DNA of 64,000 bases from Pseudomonas fluorescens. GTDB taxonomy: Bacteria > Pseudomonadota > Gammaproteobacteria > Pseudomonadales > Pseudomonadaceae. Shown here piece after piece: positions 34,401-44,939 of this stretch (position 1 is its first letter; each line of letters starts with the position of its first letter). The position numbers and the translations under genes were made by a program. Under the pieces are notes generated by a model. The model made no database searches. It was not told the origin of the DNA and saw only the letters and a program-made list of their open reading frames with translations. The stretch covers positions 372,001 through 436,000 of the forward strand of contig NZ_CABVIY010000004.1 of assembly GCF_902498195.1 (NCBI RefSeq), given 5' to 3'.

Positions 34401-36650
34401 TCAGTTCGAGATCACCTGCACCGTGCGCACGGTGCCTTGGGACGAGGTGATGGTGGCGGTCGGGTTGGCCGATGGAACCACCGTGGTCAGGTTGTTTTGC
34501 GTCAACCGCCAGCGACCGGTCACCGGCACCGTGGTGGTGCCCAGGGTTTGCAGGCCGGTTGGCGTGGTGACCTGAACGGTGATGGTGTTGCCGGTGGTCA
34601 CCGACGACGTACCTGCGAAGTCCCAGGTGAAGCGGTTATTGGAGCGGGCCGACACCGTCGCCGTGGTCACCGCGAAGGTTTCCGCGGCAGGCCGTGGCGA
34701 GACTTGCACCGTGACCGTGGCCGGCGCCGTCGACACAGCACCGAAGCTGTCCCGGACGAAGTAGGTGAAGGTCGTGGTGAAGGCCGTGGTGACCGTGGCC
34801 GGTGGGGTGTAGGTCAGGACCGTGCCGTTACTGGTGACGGTGCCGCGACCTGTCGGTGGTGGAGTGAAACTGGCGATTGCCAGCGGTGTGTTGGTTTCCG
34901 GATCGGTGTCGTTCAGCAGCACGTTGATGGGAATGGCTACACCCAGGGTCGAGACGCTGTCGGGGTTGGCCACCGGAGGCTGGTTAGGCGCCACGGTGAT
35001 GGTCACGGTTGCCGGGGTGGTCGAAGCCAGGCCTTTTTTGTCTTGAGCCTTGTAGGTGAAGGTCGCGGTCAGCGGCGCATTGACCACCGCTGGTGGGGTG
35101 TAGACGACGGCGGTGGTGCCGCTCAGCGCCACGGTGCCCTGGCCGGTGGCCGGTGGGGTCAGCGCGGTGATGGTCAGCGGCGTATCGCCGTCAGGGTCGC
35201 TGTCGTTGGCCAGCAGGTTGAGGGTGATTGGCACCCCGAAGCTGGTGCTGCCGGTGTCGGCGACGGAGATCGGCGCCTGGTTCTCGCCGCTGTCCGGTGC
35301 CGCGCCGACCACAACGACTGGCTCGGTGTCACTGCCGCCCGCCGCCGATTTGATGGTCACGGTGGCCGGTGGCTGCATCAGGTCGGCAACCGTCAGGGTT
35401 TGCAGGGTGCCGGATTTGGACAACCGTCCGTAGCCCTGGGCGACCATGTCCGGCACCACCACTTCATCGGTGGAGGTGGCTTCGATCAGCAGGCTGTGAT
35501 TGCTCCAGTTGTAGCGAGCGGTCTGCACTTTCACCACGTCGGTGACTTTGCTCGACACGGCCGTTGGTTTTTTGGTGGGGCTCGGATCGGTCGCGGTGAC
35601 CACCACCACCGAAGGCACAGTGGTCCCCGTCAGGCGACTGGCGAAGAACTGGCCGTTGTTATCGCCGAGCATGCTGGTCAGGCAGGGCGAAGGCGTAGAT
35701 CCGGGAACCAGTGCCACGGTTTCGCGAAAGCACAGGGTCGAACTGTTTCCGGATTTGCCAAAGACTTCTACCCGGGTACTGCTGGTGCCCGGACCCGAAG
35801 AGGTGCGACGGTAAGTGGCGCGTCCGATTTCCACGGGGGTTGGATCGCGGCTGTCGAGTATCTTGCCGGACACGGTAAACAGGTTGGTCTGGATGGTCCC
35901 GGTCGGACCCTGGACGCTCAGGAAGTTGGTGTTGAACGGGCTGCCGGTGACGGCTTCGGAAAGGTTCGGGTCGCCGACGAATTTATCCAGGGTCTGGGTG
36001 TCCGGGTTCATTTCGGCGTAGGGGGCGTTGATGCTTTGCAGGAAGGGCCCGACCTGACCGTTGAGGGCACCCGAGAAGTTGCCCGGTGCGCCAATGCCGA
36101 TGTCGCGGGTGATGTTGATCGCCCGACGGCCCGGCGTGGTGACGTTGACCGTTTCCACGCCGTATGGGTGGGTGATGATGTAGGTCCCGGCGACAGGTAC
36201 GTTCACCCGCAGGCGAATCCGCGCGAAGCTGGCCTGATCACCGTCGACAGGGTTTTCCGCGGCAAACGCCGCTTCGATCCCGGCCACGTAGGCATCCACG
36301 CCAAAGCCGCCGACATCGTTGATGCTGGTCTCGGCAAGGTACCAGAACGCTTCCGGTGGCCAGTTATCCGGGAACACCATCGGCTGGGTATCGTCGAAGA
36401 CCCCTGGCTCAGGGTTCAGGATGCACATGTAGGCGGGCGCGCCAGGAGCGCCGGGTGCCCGCGAGCTGGTTGCCCGTGACTGGCACAGTTCCAGCTTGAG
36501 CATATTGTTGTCCTGATACCACATGGGGAATTTCCCCGTGGCATAGGTGTAGGGGCCGGGGTCGACGGCAGCGAGTTGCGCGAACGCACTGCCCGACAGC
36601 GAGAGAGTCAGCCCGAGCGCGTTGAGCGCGAAGCGTGGCCACTTGTTCAT
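34401..36650 (-). CDS. Large secreted protein with tandem cadherin-like domains, unknown function
   Basis: The 749-aa protein has signal peptide LNALGLTLSLSGSAFA^Q. Residues ~25-430 share a domain with the gene upstream (AVDPGPYTYATGKFPMWYQD, PGAPAYMCILNPEPGVFDD, ITHPYGVETVNV, GSPFNTNFL), which I do not recognise. Residues ~456-650 contain two cadherin-like (Big_9/VCBS-type) repeats with NDSDPDGDTP and NDTDPETNTP calcium-binding-type loops; the end is a further beta domain. AGGAGG before the ATG is strong. It lies 35 bp after its paralogue and upstream of the curlin genes, so a matrix or fibre-associated role is likely by context. It has no pore-forming or enzymatic motif. Confidence 0.7.
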   Translation of the reverse strand: MNKWPRFALNALGLTLSLSGSAFAQLAAVDPGPYTYATGKFPMWYQDNNMLKLELCQSRATSSRAPGAPGAPAYMCILNPEPGVFDDTQPMVFPDNWPPEAFWYLAETSINDVGGFGVDAYVAGIEAAFAAENPVDGDQASFARIRLRVNVPVAGTYIITHPYGVETVNVTTPGRRAINITRDIGIGAPGNFSGALNGQVGPFLQSINAPYAEMNPDTQTLDKFVGDPNLSEAVTGSPFNTNFLSVQGPTGTIQTNLFTVSGKILDSRDPTPVEIGRATYRRTSSGPGTSSTRVEVFGKSGNSSTLCFRETVALVPGSTPSPCLTSMLGDNNGQFFASRLTGTTVPSVVVVTATDPSPTKKPTAVSSKVTDVVKVQTARYNWSNHSLLIEATSTDEVVVPDMVAQGYGRLSKSGTLQTLTVADLMQPPATVTIKSAAGGSDTEPVVVVGAAPDSGENQAPISVADTGSTSFGVPITLNLLANDSDPDGDTPLTITALTPPATGQGTVALSGTTAVVYTPPAVVNAPLTATFTYKAQDKKGLASTTPATVTITVAPNQPPVANPDSVSTLGVAIPINVLLNDTDPETNTPLAIASFTPPPTGRGTVTSNGTVLTYTPPATVTTAFTTTFTYFVRDSFGAVSTAPATVTVQVSPRPAAETFAVTTATVSARSNNRFTWDFAGTSSVTTGNTITVQVTTPTGLQTLGTTTVPVTGRWRLTQNNLTTVVPSANPTATITSSQGTVRTVQVISN

Positions 36651-36685
36651 GATGCCTCCTGATGCGGATCTGGGCATGAGAGCGT

Positions 36686-38032
36686 TCATTGCACGATGAC
36701 CACTTCTTCGGTATCGGTGCCGCCATTGGCTGACGTCACCGTGACCTTGGCTGGTGGAATCGGCGTGATGCCGGTCGACAGGATTTTCTCCGCGCCATCA
36801 CCGCTCAGCTCGCCGATGGCGGCACCGGTGCCGGAAGTGGCGATGAGTCCGGGGGGCGAGGTCTCATCGCTGCTCGAGGCCACGATGGTGAGCAGACCGC
36901 CGTTGAGCTTGTATTCGGCACGGGAAATCACCACCAGGTCGGTCAGTTTCGGGGACACGGTGGTTGGCGTGCTGGTGGGAATGGCCAGGTGGTTGTCGGC
37001 GGTCACCTGCAAAGTTTTCGGCAACGTCGGGTTGGTGGAGGACTGGGCGTACCAGTGGCCGGTGCTGTCGGCCTCGGTCAGGTTCAGCACCGGGCTGTTG
37101 CTGTCCAGGGTCACGGTGGCCGGCGGTGGCGGGGCCATCACGAACACGTCCTGCTGGGCAATCGGAGCGCTTGATCCGGCCTTGCGCGAGTAGGTGCTGC
37201 GCTCGGCAATGATCGGGGTAGGGCGGGCCACCGTCGACAATTTGCCGGAAATGGCCATCACCGTCGTGCGCAAGTCCAGCCCGTTGGGCCCTTCGATGCG
37301 GATGAAGTTGGTGTTGAACGGGCTGCCGGTGAAGGCCTCTTCCAGGTTCGGATCGCCGACGAATTTATCGGCTTGACCGGTGACCGGGTTGGTCTCGGTG
37401 TATGGGCCGTTGAGGCTGCGCAGAAACGGACCAATGTCGCTTTTGAGCGCGCCGTCGTAGGTTTTCGGCGAGCCGATGCCGATGTCGCGGGTCATGTTGA
37501 TCGCGCGGCGTCCACCGGCCGGAACGTCAAAAATGTCGACGCCGTAAGGGTGGGTGATGGTGTAGGTGCCCGCGGTGGGCACATCGACCCGAATACGAAT
37601 ACGGCCAAAACTGACCTGATCACCTTCGTGCACGTCTTCGGCGGCGAAGGCGGCCTCGACAGCGCTGACGTAAGTCAGGTCAATACCCCGGGCGGCGTCG
37701 ACGATTGAACCGTCGCCGGTGAACCAGAAGGTCTCATCGGGAAAGTTGTCAGGAAAAGCAATGGGCTTGGTGTCGTCGAAAACACCGGGGGCCGGATTCA
37801 AAATGCACATGTAGGCGGGTGCGCCAGGTGCGCCGGCAACCCTGGAACTGACAGCTTTTGACAGGCACAGGTCGAGGGTTCGACCGTGGGTGTCCTGATA
37901 CCAGGCGGCAAAGCCACCGGTGTCAGGTGAATAGGGTCCGGGATCTACAGCAAACATCGCGGCCTGGGCAGCGCCTTGGGCCAGAGCGGTCACAGCCAGA
38001 GCGATCGCAGTTTTGGACAGTAAAGGGTGCAT
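36686..38032 (-). CDS. Secreted paralogue of the cadherin-repeat protein, unknown function
   Basis: The 448-aa protein has signal peptide TAIALAVTALAQGAAQA. The body matches the first ~430 residues of the following gene: AVDPGPYSPDTGGFAAWYQD, PGAPAYMCILNPAPGVFDD, ITHPYGVDIFDVP, RRAINMTRDIGIGSPKTYDG. Two Cys (LDLCLSK and AYMCILN) are conserved between both and may pair. It lacks the cadherin-like repeats, so the pair looks like a duplication followed by domain gain or loss. As first gene after the sigma54 promoter on the minus strand it should be made together with the curlins. No known family was recognised. Confidence 0.7.
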   Translation of the reverse strand: MHPLLSKTAIALAVTALAQGAAQAAMFAVDPGPYSPDTGGFAAWYQDTHGRTLDLCLSKAVSSRVAGAPGAPAYMCILNPAPGVFDDTKPIAFPDNFPDETFWFTGDGSIVDAARGIDLTYVSAVEAAFAAEDVHEGDQVSFGRIRIRVDVPTAGTYTITHPYGVDIFDVPAGGRRAINMTRDIGIGSPKTYDGALKSDIGPFLRSLNGPYTETNPVTGQADKFVGDPNLEEAFTGSPFNTNFIRIEGPNGLDLRTTVMAISGKLSTVARPTPIIAERSTYSRKAGSSAPIAQQDVFVMAPPPPATVTLDSNSPVLNLTEADSTGHWYAQSSTNPTLPKTLQVTADNHLAIPTSTPTTVSPKLTDLVVISRAEYKLNGGLLTIVASSSDETSPPGLIATSGTGAAIGELSGDGAEKILSTGITPIPPAKVTVTSANGGTDTEEVVIVQ

Positions 38033-38089
38033 GTGTATTCCCTCTATCAGAGTACCTGCCCCTTGGATGTGGGTCAGTTGGGAGGGTTT

Positions 38090-38106
38090 CGGCAACTCTT
38101 GTGCCA
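38090..38106 (-). promoter_or_regulatory. Sigma54 (-24/-12) promoter for the curlin operon (minus strand)
   Basis: Read on the minus strand: TGGCACAAGAGTTGCCG. The GG complement is at 38104-38105 and the GC at 38092-38093, with 10 bp between. This is the closest match to consensus in the window. Transcription would start near 38080, about 48 bp before the ATG at 38032. Confidence 0.85.
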
Positions 38107-38166
38107 ATCCGTGAAAATGCCCGTGAGAGGCCCGGTACACAGGGGTTGACCTGACAATGGGGGGCC

Positions 38167-38184
38167 GTCCCCCCAGTGTTGGGA
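38167..38184 (-). promoter_or_regulatory. Candidate activator site (proximal) of the curlin operon
   Basis: GTCCCCCCAGTGTTGGGA has CCCC at 38171-38174, six bases, and GGGA at 38181-38184. It is an imperfect copy of the dyad, centred about 73 bp upstream of the -24 GG on the minus strand. Confidence 0.45.
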
Positions 38185-38192
38185 ACGGGCCT

Positions 38193-38211
38193 CTTTCCCC
38201 AGGATTGGGGG
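38193..38211 (-). promoter_or_regulatory. Candidate activator site (distal) of the curlin operon, CTTTCCCC-N6-GGGG
   Basis: CTTTCCCCAGGATTGGGGG has CCCC at 38197-38200 and GGGG at 38207-38210. Its centre is about 99 bp upstream of the -24 GG of the minus-strand promoter. It could also serve the divergent kinase gene. Confidence 0.6.
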
Positions 38212-38335
38212 TAGATGGGGATAGCGGGGCAGGCGGGGAATGGGGGGGAAGTTGCCGCCCGAAGTCGGGCAAACTGCCAGCAGTGGGCTATAACCTATAA
38301 GGGCATTCGGGGCCGCCATTGGGGAAAGGGCATTC

Positions 38336-39784
38336 ATGACCACGCTGGCCAAGACACTTGAACCCGACAAGGGTGATATCCGGCTGAACTCGCGCAAACA
38401 GCCGTTCAATCTGCTGCGCTGGTTTTCGCTCATCAGCATGGCGGTGATCGGCACGGTGGCGGTGGCGCTGGGCTCGGTGTCGACCAAATTCGTGATCACT
38501 GAAAGCGTGCAGCGCGATGCGTTGCTGACCTCCCAGTTCATTCAGGCGATCGCCTCGGCCGAGGTGCGCCACGTGGCGATTCCCAACGTGCGGACCATGG
38601 GCGAACTGCTCGACCCGCGCAAGGACCGGGACTTTCCCGACGTCGATCCGCTGGCCCGCGCCAATGCCCGTGGTGAGTTCCTCGACCACATCGAACACTT
38701 GCCCGACGTGATCCTGGCCAACATCTATGCCCCCGACCGCATGGTGATCTGGTCCACCAACCCGGCGTTGATGGGCACCACGATCCATGCCGACGAGGAC
38801 CTCGACCAGGCTTTCGCCAACAAGATCCCGGTGTCGGCCAGCTACCACGATGTCGACAAGTCGCGCATGGAGCAGAAGTTCATCACGCCGCCGGAATACA
38901 TCTTCATCGAAAACTACATTCCGCTGTTCGACGCCGACGGCAAGAACGTCACGGCCATGGTCGAGATCTATAAGGAGCCCAAGGATCTGATCAGCCGCAT
39001 GGAGCGTGGCCTGGTGCTGATCTGGCTGGCCACGGCGCTGGGCGGCGGCCTGATTTATTTCGGCTTGTACTGGATCGTGCGGCGCGCGGCGATTCTGCTG
39101 GCGACCCAGCAAAAGCAACTGATCACCAACGAAACCTTTGTCGCCCTGGGCGAGATGTCCTCGGCGGTGGCGCACAGCCTGCGCAACCCGCTGGCGACCA
39201 TTCGCTCCAGCGCCGAACTGGCGCTGGAGTTCGACGATGGCGCGGCGCACAAGAACATCAAGGACATCATCGGCCAGGTCGATCGCATGTCGAAATGGGT
39301 CCGCGAACTGCTGCAATCCTTGCGCCCGCTCACAGACGAGGCCGAGCCGGTCAACCTGGTGGCGTCGCTGTATGACAGCCTCATGGCCTTCGAGCAACAG
39401 ATCGCCAAGGGCAGGGTCAATGTGGTGTTCGAGCCCAAGGAAACGCCGATGGTGCTGAGCCAGCAGGTGCAGCTGACGCAGATCCTCAACAGCCTGGTGG
39501 CCAACGCACTGGAGGCCATGGACGAAGGCGGGACGCTGACCGTCACCCTGGAACCGACCGATGCCCGTGGCGTGTGCGTGGTGGTCAGCGATACCGGCAA
39601 GGGCATGACCGAGGAACAACGGAAAATGGCCTTCCGGCCGTTTTTCACCACCAAGCAGGGCGGGCTCGGGGTCGGGCTGGTCCTGGTCAAGCGGATCATG
39701 GAACGCTTCGGCGGCGCCGTGGCCCTCGACAGCCGTGAGGGCGAGGGGACCAGTGTTCGGCTGTCATTCAAGCTGGTGCCCTGA
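38336..39784 (+). CDS. mnxS1: Sensor histidine kinase, MnxS-like (first copy)
   Basis: The product is 482 aa. A first membrane helix (about residues 28-50), a periplasmic region of ~175 residues and a second helix (LVLIWLATALGGGLIYFGLY) precede the kinase core. The H box is ALGEMSSAVAHSLRNPL with His280; the ATPase domain has ILNSLVANALEAM, DTGKGM and GGLGVGLVLVKRIM. It is strongly similar over its full length to the kinase at 46161. In P. putida GB-1 two kinases, MnxS1 and MnxS2, and the activator MnxR are needed for Mn(II) oxidation; which of the two this is cannot be decided here. It is divergent from the curlin operon and 2.3 kb from mcoA, with an insertion element between. Confidence 0.85.
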   Translation: MTTLAKTLEPDKGDIRLNSRKQPFNLLRWFSLISMAVIGTVAVALGSVSTKFVITESVQRDALLTSQFIQAIASAEVRHVAIPNVRTMGELLDPRKDRDFPDVDPLARANARGEFLDHIEHLPDVILANIYAPDRMVIWSTNPALMGTTIHADEDLDQAFANKIPVSASYHDVDKSRMEQKFITPPEYIFIENYIPLFDADGKNVTAMVEIYKEPKDLISRMERGLVLIWLATALGGGLIYFGLYWIVRRAAILLATQQKQLITNETFVALGEMSSAVAHSLRNPLATIRSSAELALEFDDGAAHKNIKDIIGQVDRMSKWVRELLQSLRPLTDEAEPVNLVASLYDSLMAFEQQIAKGRVNVVFEPKETPMVLSQQVQLTQILNSLVANALEAMDEGGTLTVTLEPTDARGVCVVVSDTGKGMTEEQRKMAFRPFFTTKQGGLGVGLVLVKRIMERFGGAVALDSREGEGTSVRLSFKLVP

Positions 39785-39816
39785 GGTTGGCGGTTTTTTT
39801 TTGGGGGGGGGAAGGC

Positions 39817-40109
39817 GTACATATCCGTTGCTTCGGTAACGGCGGCTGGCGGTTTCGCCCTTACGGCGAGTTACTTGGAAGAGCGCCAAGTAACCAAGCG
39901 CTTTTGCCCCTTTCGTTCGGTGCCTCGCTAAGGCTCGGCATACCCTTGCTCCGGTTCTGCTCCGTGGGTCGCCGCGATGGGCCGTCCCTGGCCCAGCGCG
40001 GCTAAACCGGCGTCCTGCCGGTTTACCCACTGCGCAGAACCTGCGCTCGGCCTCACGAGGGGGCGTACACCGCAAAAGCCAAAGCGAGGCGGCCTGATAG
40101 CCGACCTGC
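39817..40109 (+). repeat. Long interspersed repeat, copy 2 (forward)
   Basis: This is the same element as at 31402-31725, slightly shorter, starting GTACATATCCGTTGCTTCGG and ending CTGATAGCCGACCTG. A REP pair follows, as in copy 1. No gene is seen between the kinase stop (39784) and the transposase (40587). Confidence 0.8.
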
Positions 40110-40133
40110 TTTTTGCTCCGTACGCATTCCCTT

Positions 40134-40231
40134 GTAGGAGCGAGCATGCTCGCGAAAAACGCCCAGACACCGCGTTCATCCAGACAGCCCGCGTCATCGT
40201 TGACGTCCATCGCGAGCAGGCTCGCTCCTAC
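40134..40231. repeat. REP pair (GTAGGAGCGAGC type)
   Basis: Inverted arms GTAGGAGCGAGCATGCTCGC and its complement stand between two oppositely oriented copies of the long interspersed repeat. Confidence 0.85.
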
Positions 40232-40256
40232 AGGGGAATGTGGCACCAGCCGAAGC

Positions 40257-40505
40257 CAGGTCGGCTATCAGGCCGCCTCGCTTGGCGTTTGATTTTGATC
40301 TGGGCGCCCCGTTAAACCACGCTGGCCGAACGCAGGCATTGCGCAGTGGGTAAACCGGCAGGACGCCGGTTTAGCCGCGCTGGGCCAGGGATGGCCCATC
40401 GCGGCGACCCACGGAGCAATGCCGGAGAGAGGGCATGCCGAGCCAGAGCGAGGCACCGAGTGGTGGGGCAAGAGCGCTTGGTTACTTGGCGCTTTTCCAA
40501 GTGAC
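40257..40505 (-). repeat. Long interspersed repeat, copy 3 (inverted, interrupted by IS)
   Basis: An inverted copy begins CCAGGTCGGCTATCAGGCCG and runs to CTTTTCCAAGTGAC, where homology to the other copies stops. The missing end (GCCGTTACCGAAGCAGCGG, ATATGTAC) reappears at 41883-41908 on the far side of the insertion element. Confidence 0.75.
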
Positions 40506-40516
40506 CCGCTAATGAA

Positions 40517-40528
40517 ATGGCTACCCCC
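40517..40528 (+). repeat. IS left subterminal inverted repeat
   Basis: ATGGCTACCCCC, pairing with GGGGGTAACCAT at 41844-41855 with one mismatch. Confidence 0.65.
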
Positions 40529-40586
40529 GCCGCCTCCTGTGATCGCCCACTAAGCTTTCACAGGGGGCTCATCGGAGATCATTGCC

Positions 40587-41612
40587 ATGAACAACGTAGC
40601 TATTGCCGCCATCGATCTGGGAAAACACTCCTTTCACGTGCATGCGCAAGATGATCGTGGCCATGAGCTCTACCGTAAAAAATTCAATCGGGTTTCGCTC
40701 ATCCAGCACCTGGCGAACGTCCCCCCTTGCACCGTCGTGATGGAAGCCTGTGGCGGCGCCCATTTTATGGCACAGGAGGTCGCCAAGCTGGGGCATACGC
40801 CCAAGCTCATCGCACCTCATCTCGTACGTCCTTACGTGAAAAGCAACAAGAACGACTTCGCTGATGCCGAAGCGATCTGCGAGGCGGCGACTCGTCCGAC
40901 GATGCGTTTTGTGCCGGTCAAAACCCAGTCCCAGCAAGCGCTGGCCATGTCCAACTCGATACGCGATTCGTTCATCAAAGACCGCACTGCAACCGCCAAT
41001 CGAATTCACGCCGCTCTTCTGGAGGTTGGCATCAGCCTGGCCCCCGGTTTCAAATCGATCAACACGCTGCCGGCGCTGCTTGAAGCGAACTCTATTTCTC
41101 AGTCCTTCAAAAAAAGCCTGGCGACCCTGTATCGATACTTCAAGTATCTGGATGAAGAGGTCAAGTCGCAGGACAAGGATGTGGAACGCCAGGCCGCTGA
41201 AGATGATCTGGCAGCGCGCTTGATGACCATGCCGTGTGTCGGCCCGATCACCTCCACCGCCCTGGCTGCCGAGTTGGGCGACGGCAGGCAGTTCAAATGC
41301 GGACGAAATTATTCAGCCTCGATCGGGCTGGTGCCCAAACAACACGGCACGGGCGACAAGACCGTGCTGCTGGGCATCAGCAAGCGCGGCGATCGAAATC
41401 AGAGGCGCCTGCTCATCCAGTGCGCCCGTGTTTACGTGAGGTACCTGGATCGCCAGAAAGGCTGGCTGGCGGACTGGGTCCGGCAGCTTTTGGCTCATCA
41501 TCACTCCAATCATGTGGTCTGCGCGCTGGCCAACAAGCTGGCGAGGATCGCCTGGGCGATTGCGGCACATCACACCGAATTCGATGCAGGGCCAAGCACG
41601 ATGAACGCCTGA
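40587..41612 (+). CDS. IS110-family DEDD transposase
   Basis: The product is 341 aa. The N-terminal RuvC-like domain has Asp in IAAIDLGKHSFHVHA, Glu in CTVVMEACGGAHF and the Asp pair in KNDFADAEAI. The C-terminal Tn_IS116 domain includes LMTMPCVGPITSTALAAELG, KCGRNYSASIGLVPKQ and the expected Ser. These enzymes recombine through a structured guide (bridge/seeker) RNA made from the element. The gene looks intact, so the insertion may be young. It separates the first mnxS-like kinase from mcoA. Confidence 0.95.
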   Translation: MNNVAIAAIDLGKHSFHVHAQDDRGHELYRKKFNRVSLIQHLANVPPCTVVMEACGGAHFMAQEVAKLGHTPKLIAPHLVRPYVKSNKNDFADAEAICEAATRPTMRFVPVKTQSQQALAMSNSIRDSFIKDRTATANRIHAALLEVGISLAPGFKSINTLPALLEANSISQSFKKSLATLYRYFKYLDEEVKSQDKDVERQAAEDDLAARLMTMPCVGPITSTALAAELGDGRQFKCGRNYSASIGLVPKQHGTGDKTVLLGISKRGDRNQRRLLIQCARVYVRYLDRQKGWLADWVRQLLAHHHSNHVVCALANKLARIAWAIAAHHTEFDAGPSTMNA

Positions 41613-41843
41613 CCCTGCTGTCACCCGAGCACCACCCACCTGGTTTTGCGATGCTGGATAACTGATGACGTGAACGGCCAACCGGCCTGACGACAACCCT
41701 GGGCTCTTACACGGCTGAAAGGCCGTCCCGCTAATAAGGATCGTCAGGCATCGATTCTCATCGAGGCGCGGGGGCCACCCCACTCAGACGCCGGATAGAT
41801 GAAAGCAAACCAAACACGACATCAAAAACAGTATTGCAGAAAA
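41613..41843 (+). ncRNA. Non-coding right end of the IS, candidate guide (seeker/bridge) RNA region
   Basis: About 230 bases after the transposase stop contain no gene but several inverted segments (GGCCAACCGGCC; ACGGCTGAAAGGCCGT; GGCATCGATTCTCATCGAGGC). In IS1111-type elements the guide RNA is made from this side. Structure and transcription are inferred, not shown. Confidence 0.35.
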
Positions 41844-41855
41844 GGGGGTAACCAT
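41844..41855 (-). repeat. IS right subterminal inverted repeat
   Basis: GGGGGTAACCAT, complement of the left repeat at 40517-40528 with one mismatch. Confidence 0.65.
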
Positions 41856-41948
41856 AGATGTAAGAGCGGAACTAATAGTCGCCGTTACCGAAGCAGCGGA
41901 TATGTACACCGAACCAACCCCCAAGACCCCCCTGAAATTGGGTGCGAA

Positions 41949-41966
41949 CTTTCCCCGCTAGCGGGT
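41949..41966 (+). promoter_or_regulatory. Candidate activator site upstream of mcoA (CTTTCCCC-N6-GGG)
   Basis: CTTTCCCCGCTAGCGGGT has CCCC at 41953-41956, six bases, then GGG. Its centre is about 106 bp upstream of the -24 GG, nearly the spacing seen for mnxG. A weaker copy (CCCT-GAAATT-GGGT) lies at 41930-41943 and two TTCCCC half-sites follow at 41971 and 41983. Confidence 0.55.
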
Positions 41967-42063
41967 GCCATTCCCCAGTCGTTTCCCCCGGTCATGGCAT
42001 ATTGATGTTGATAAGCCATTGTTTTACCGGGCTATAGGGCGTTTGTATAAAACAGTTACAAAT

Positions 42064-42080
42064 TGGCGAGGCTTTTGCAA
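42064..42080 (+). promoter_or_regulatory. Sigma54 (-24/-12) promoter for mcoA
   Basis: TGGCGAGGCTTTTGCAA has GG at 42065-42066 and GC at 42077-42078, with 10 bp between. The predicted transcript starts near 42090, 31 bp before the ATG at 42121. This excludes earlier in-frame starts. Confidence 0.85.
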
Positions 42081-42120
42081 ATCCACCATCACCCCCTTCA
42101 CACATACGAGGCGGCTGGTG

Positions 42121-44922
<2,802 letters not shown>

Positions 44923-44939
44923 AAAGGGAGGGTGTCGAC

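Larger units (their letters stand above)
40506..41880 (+). mobile_element. IS110-family (IS1111-type) insertion sequence, approximate ends
   Basis: A 1.37-kb block holds one transposase gene and interrupts the interspersed repeat. Subterminal inverted repeats ATGGCTACCCCC (40517-40528) and GGGGGTAACCAT (41844-41855) match in 11 of 12 positions. Subterminal repeats plus a long non-coding right end fit the IS1111 subgroup. Exact ends are uncertain by some bases because about 30 bases of the repeat are missing at the junction. Confidence 0.75.

Noticed and set aside
38266..38282. Possible sigma54 promoter for the first kinase gene
   Set aside because: GG-N10-GC spacing is right but the T pair at -14/-13 and the -26 T are missing; the match is too weak beside the clear minus-strand element.
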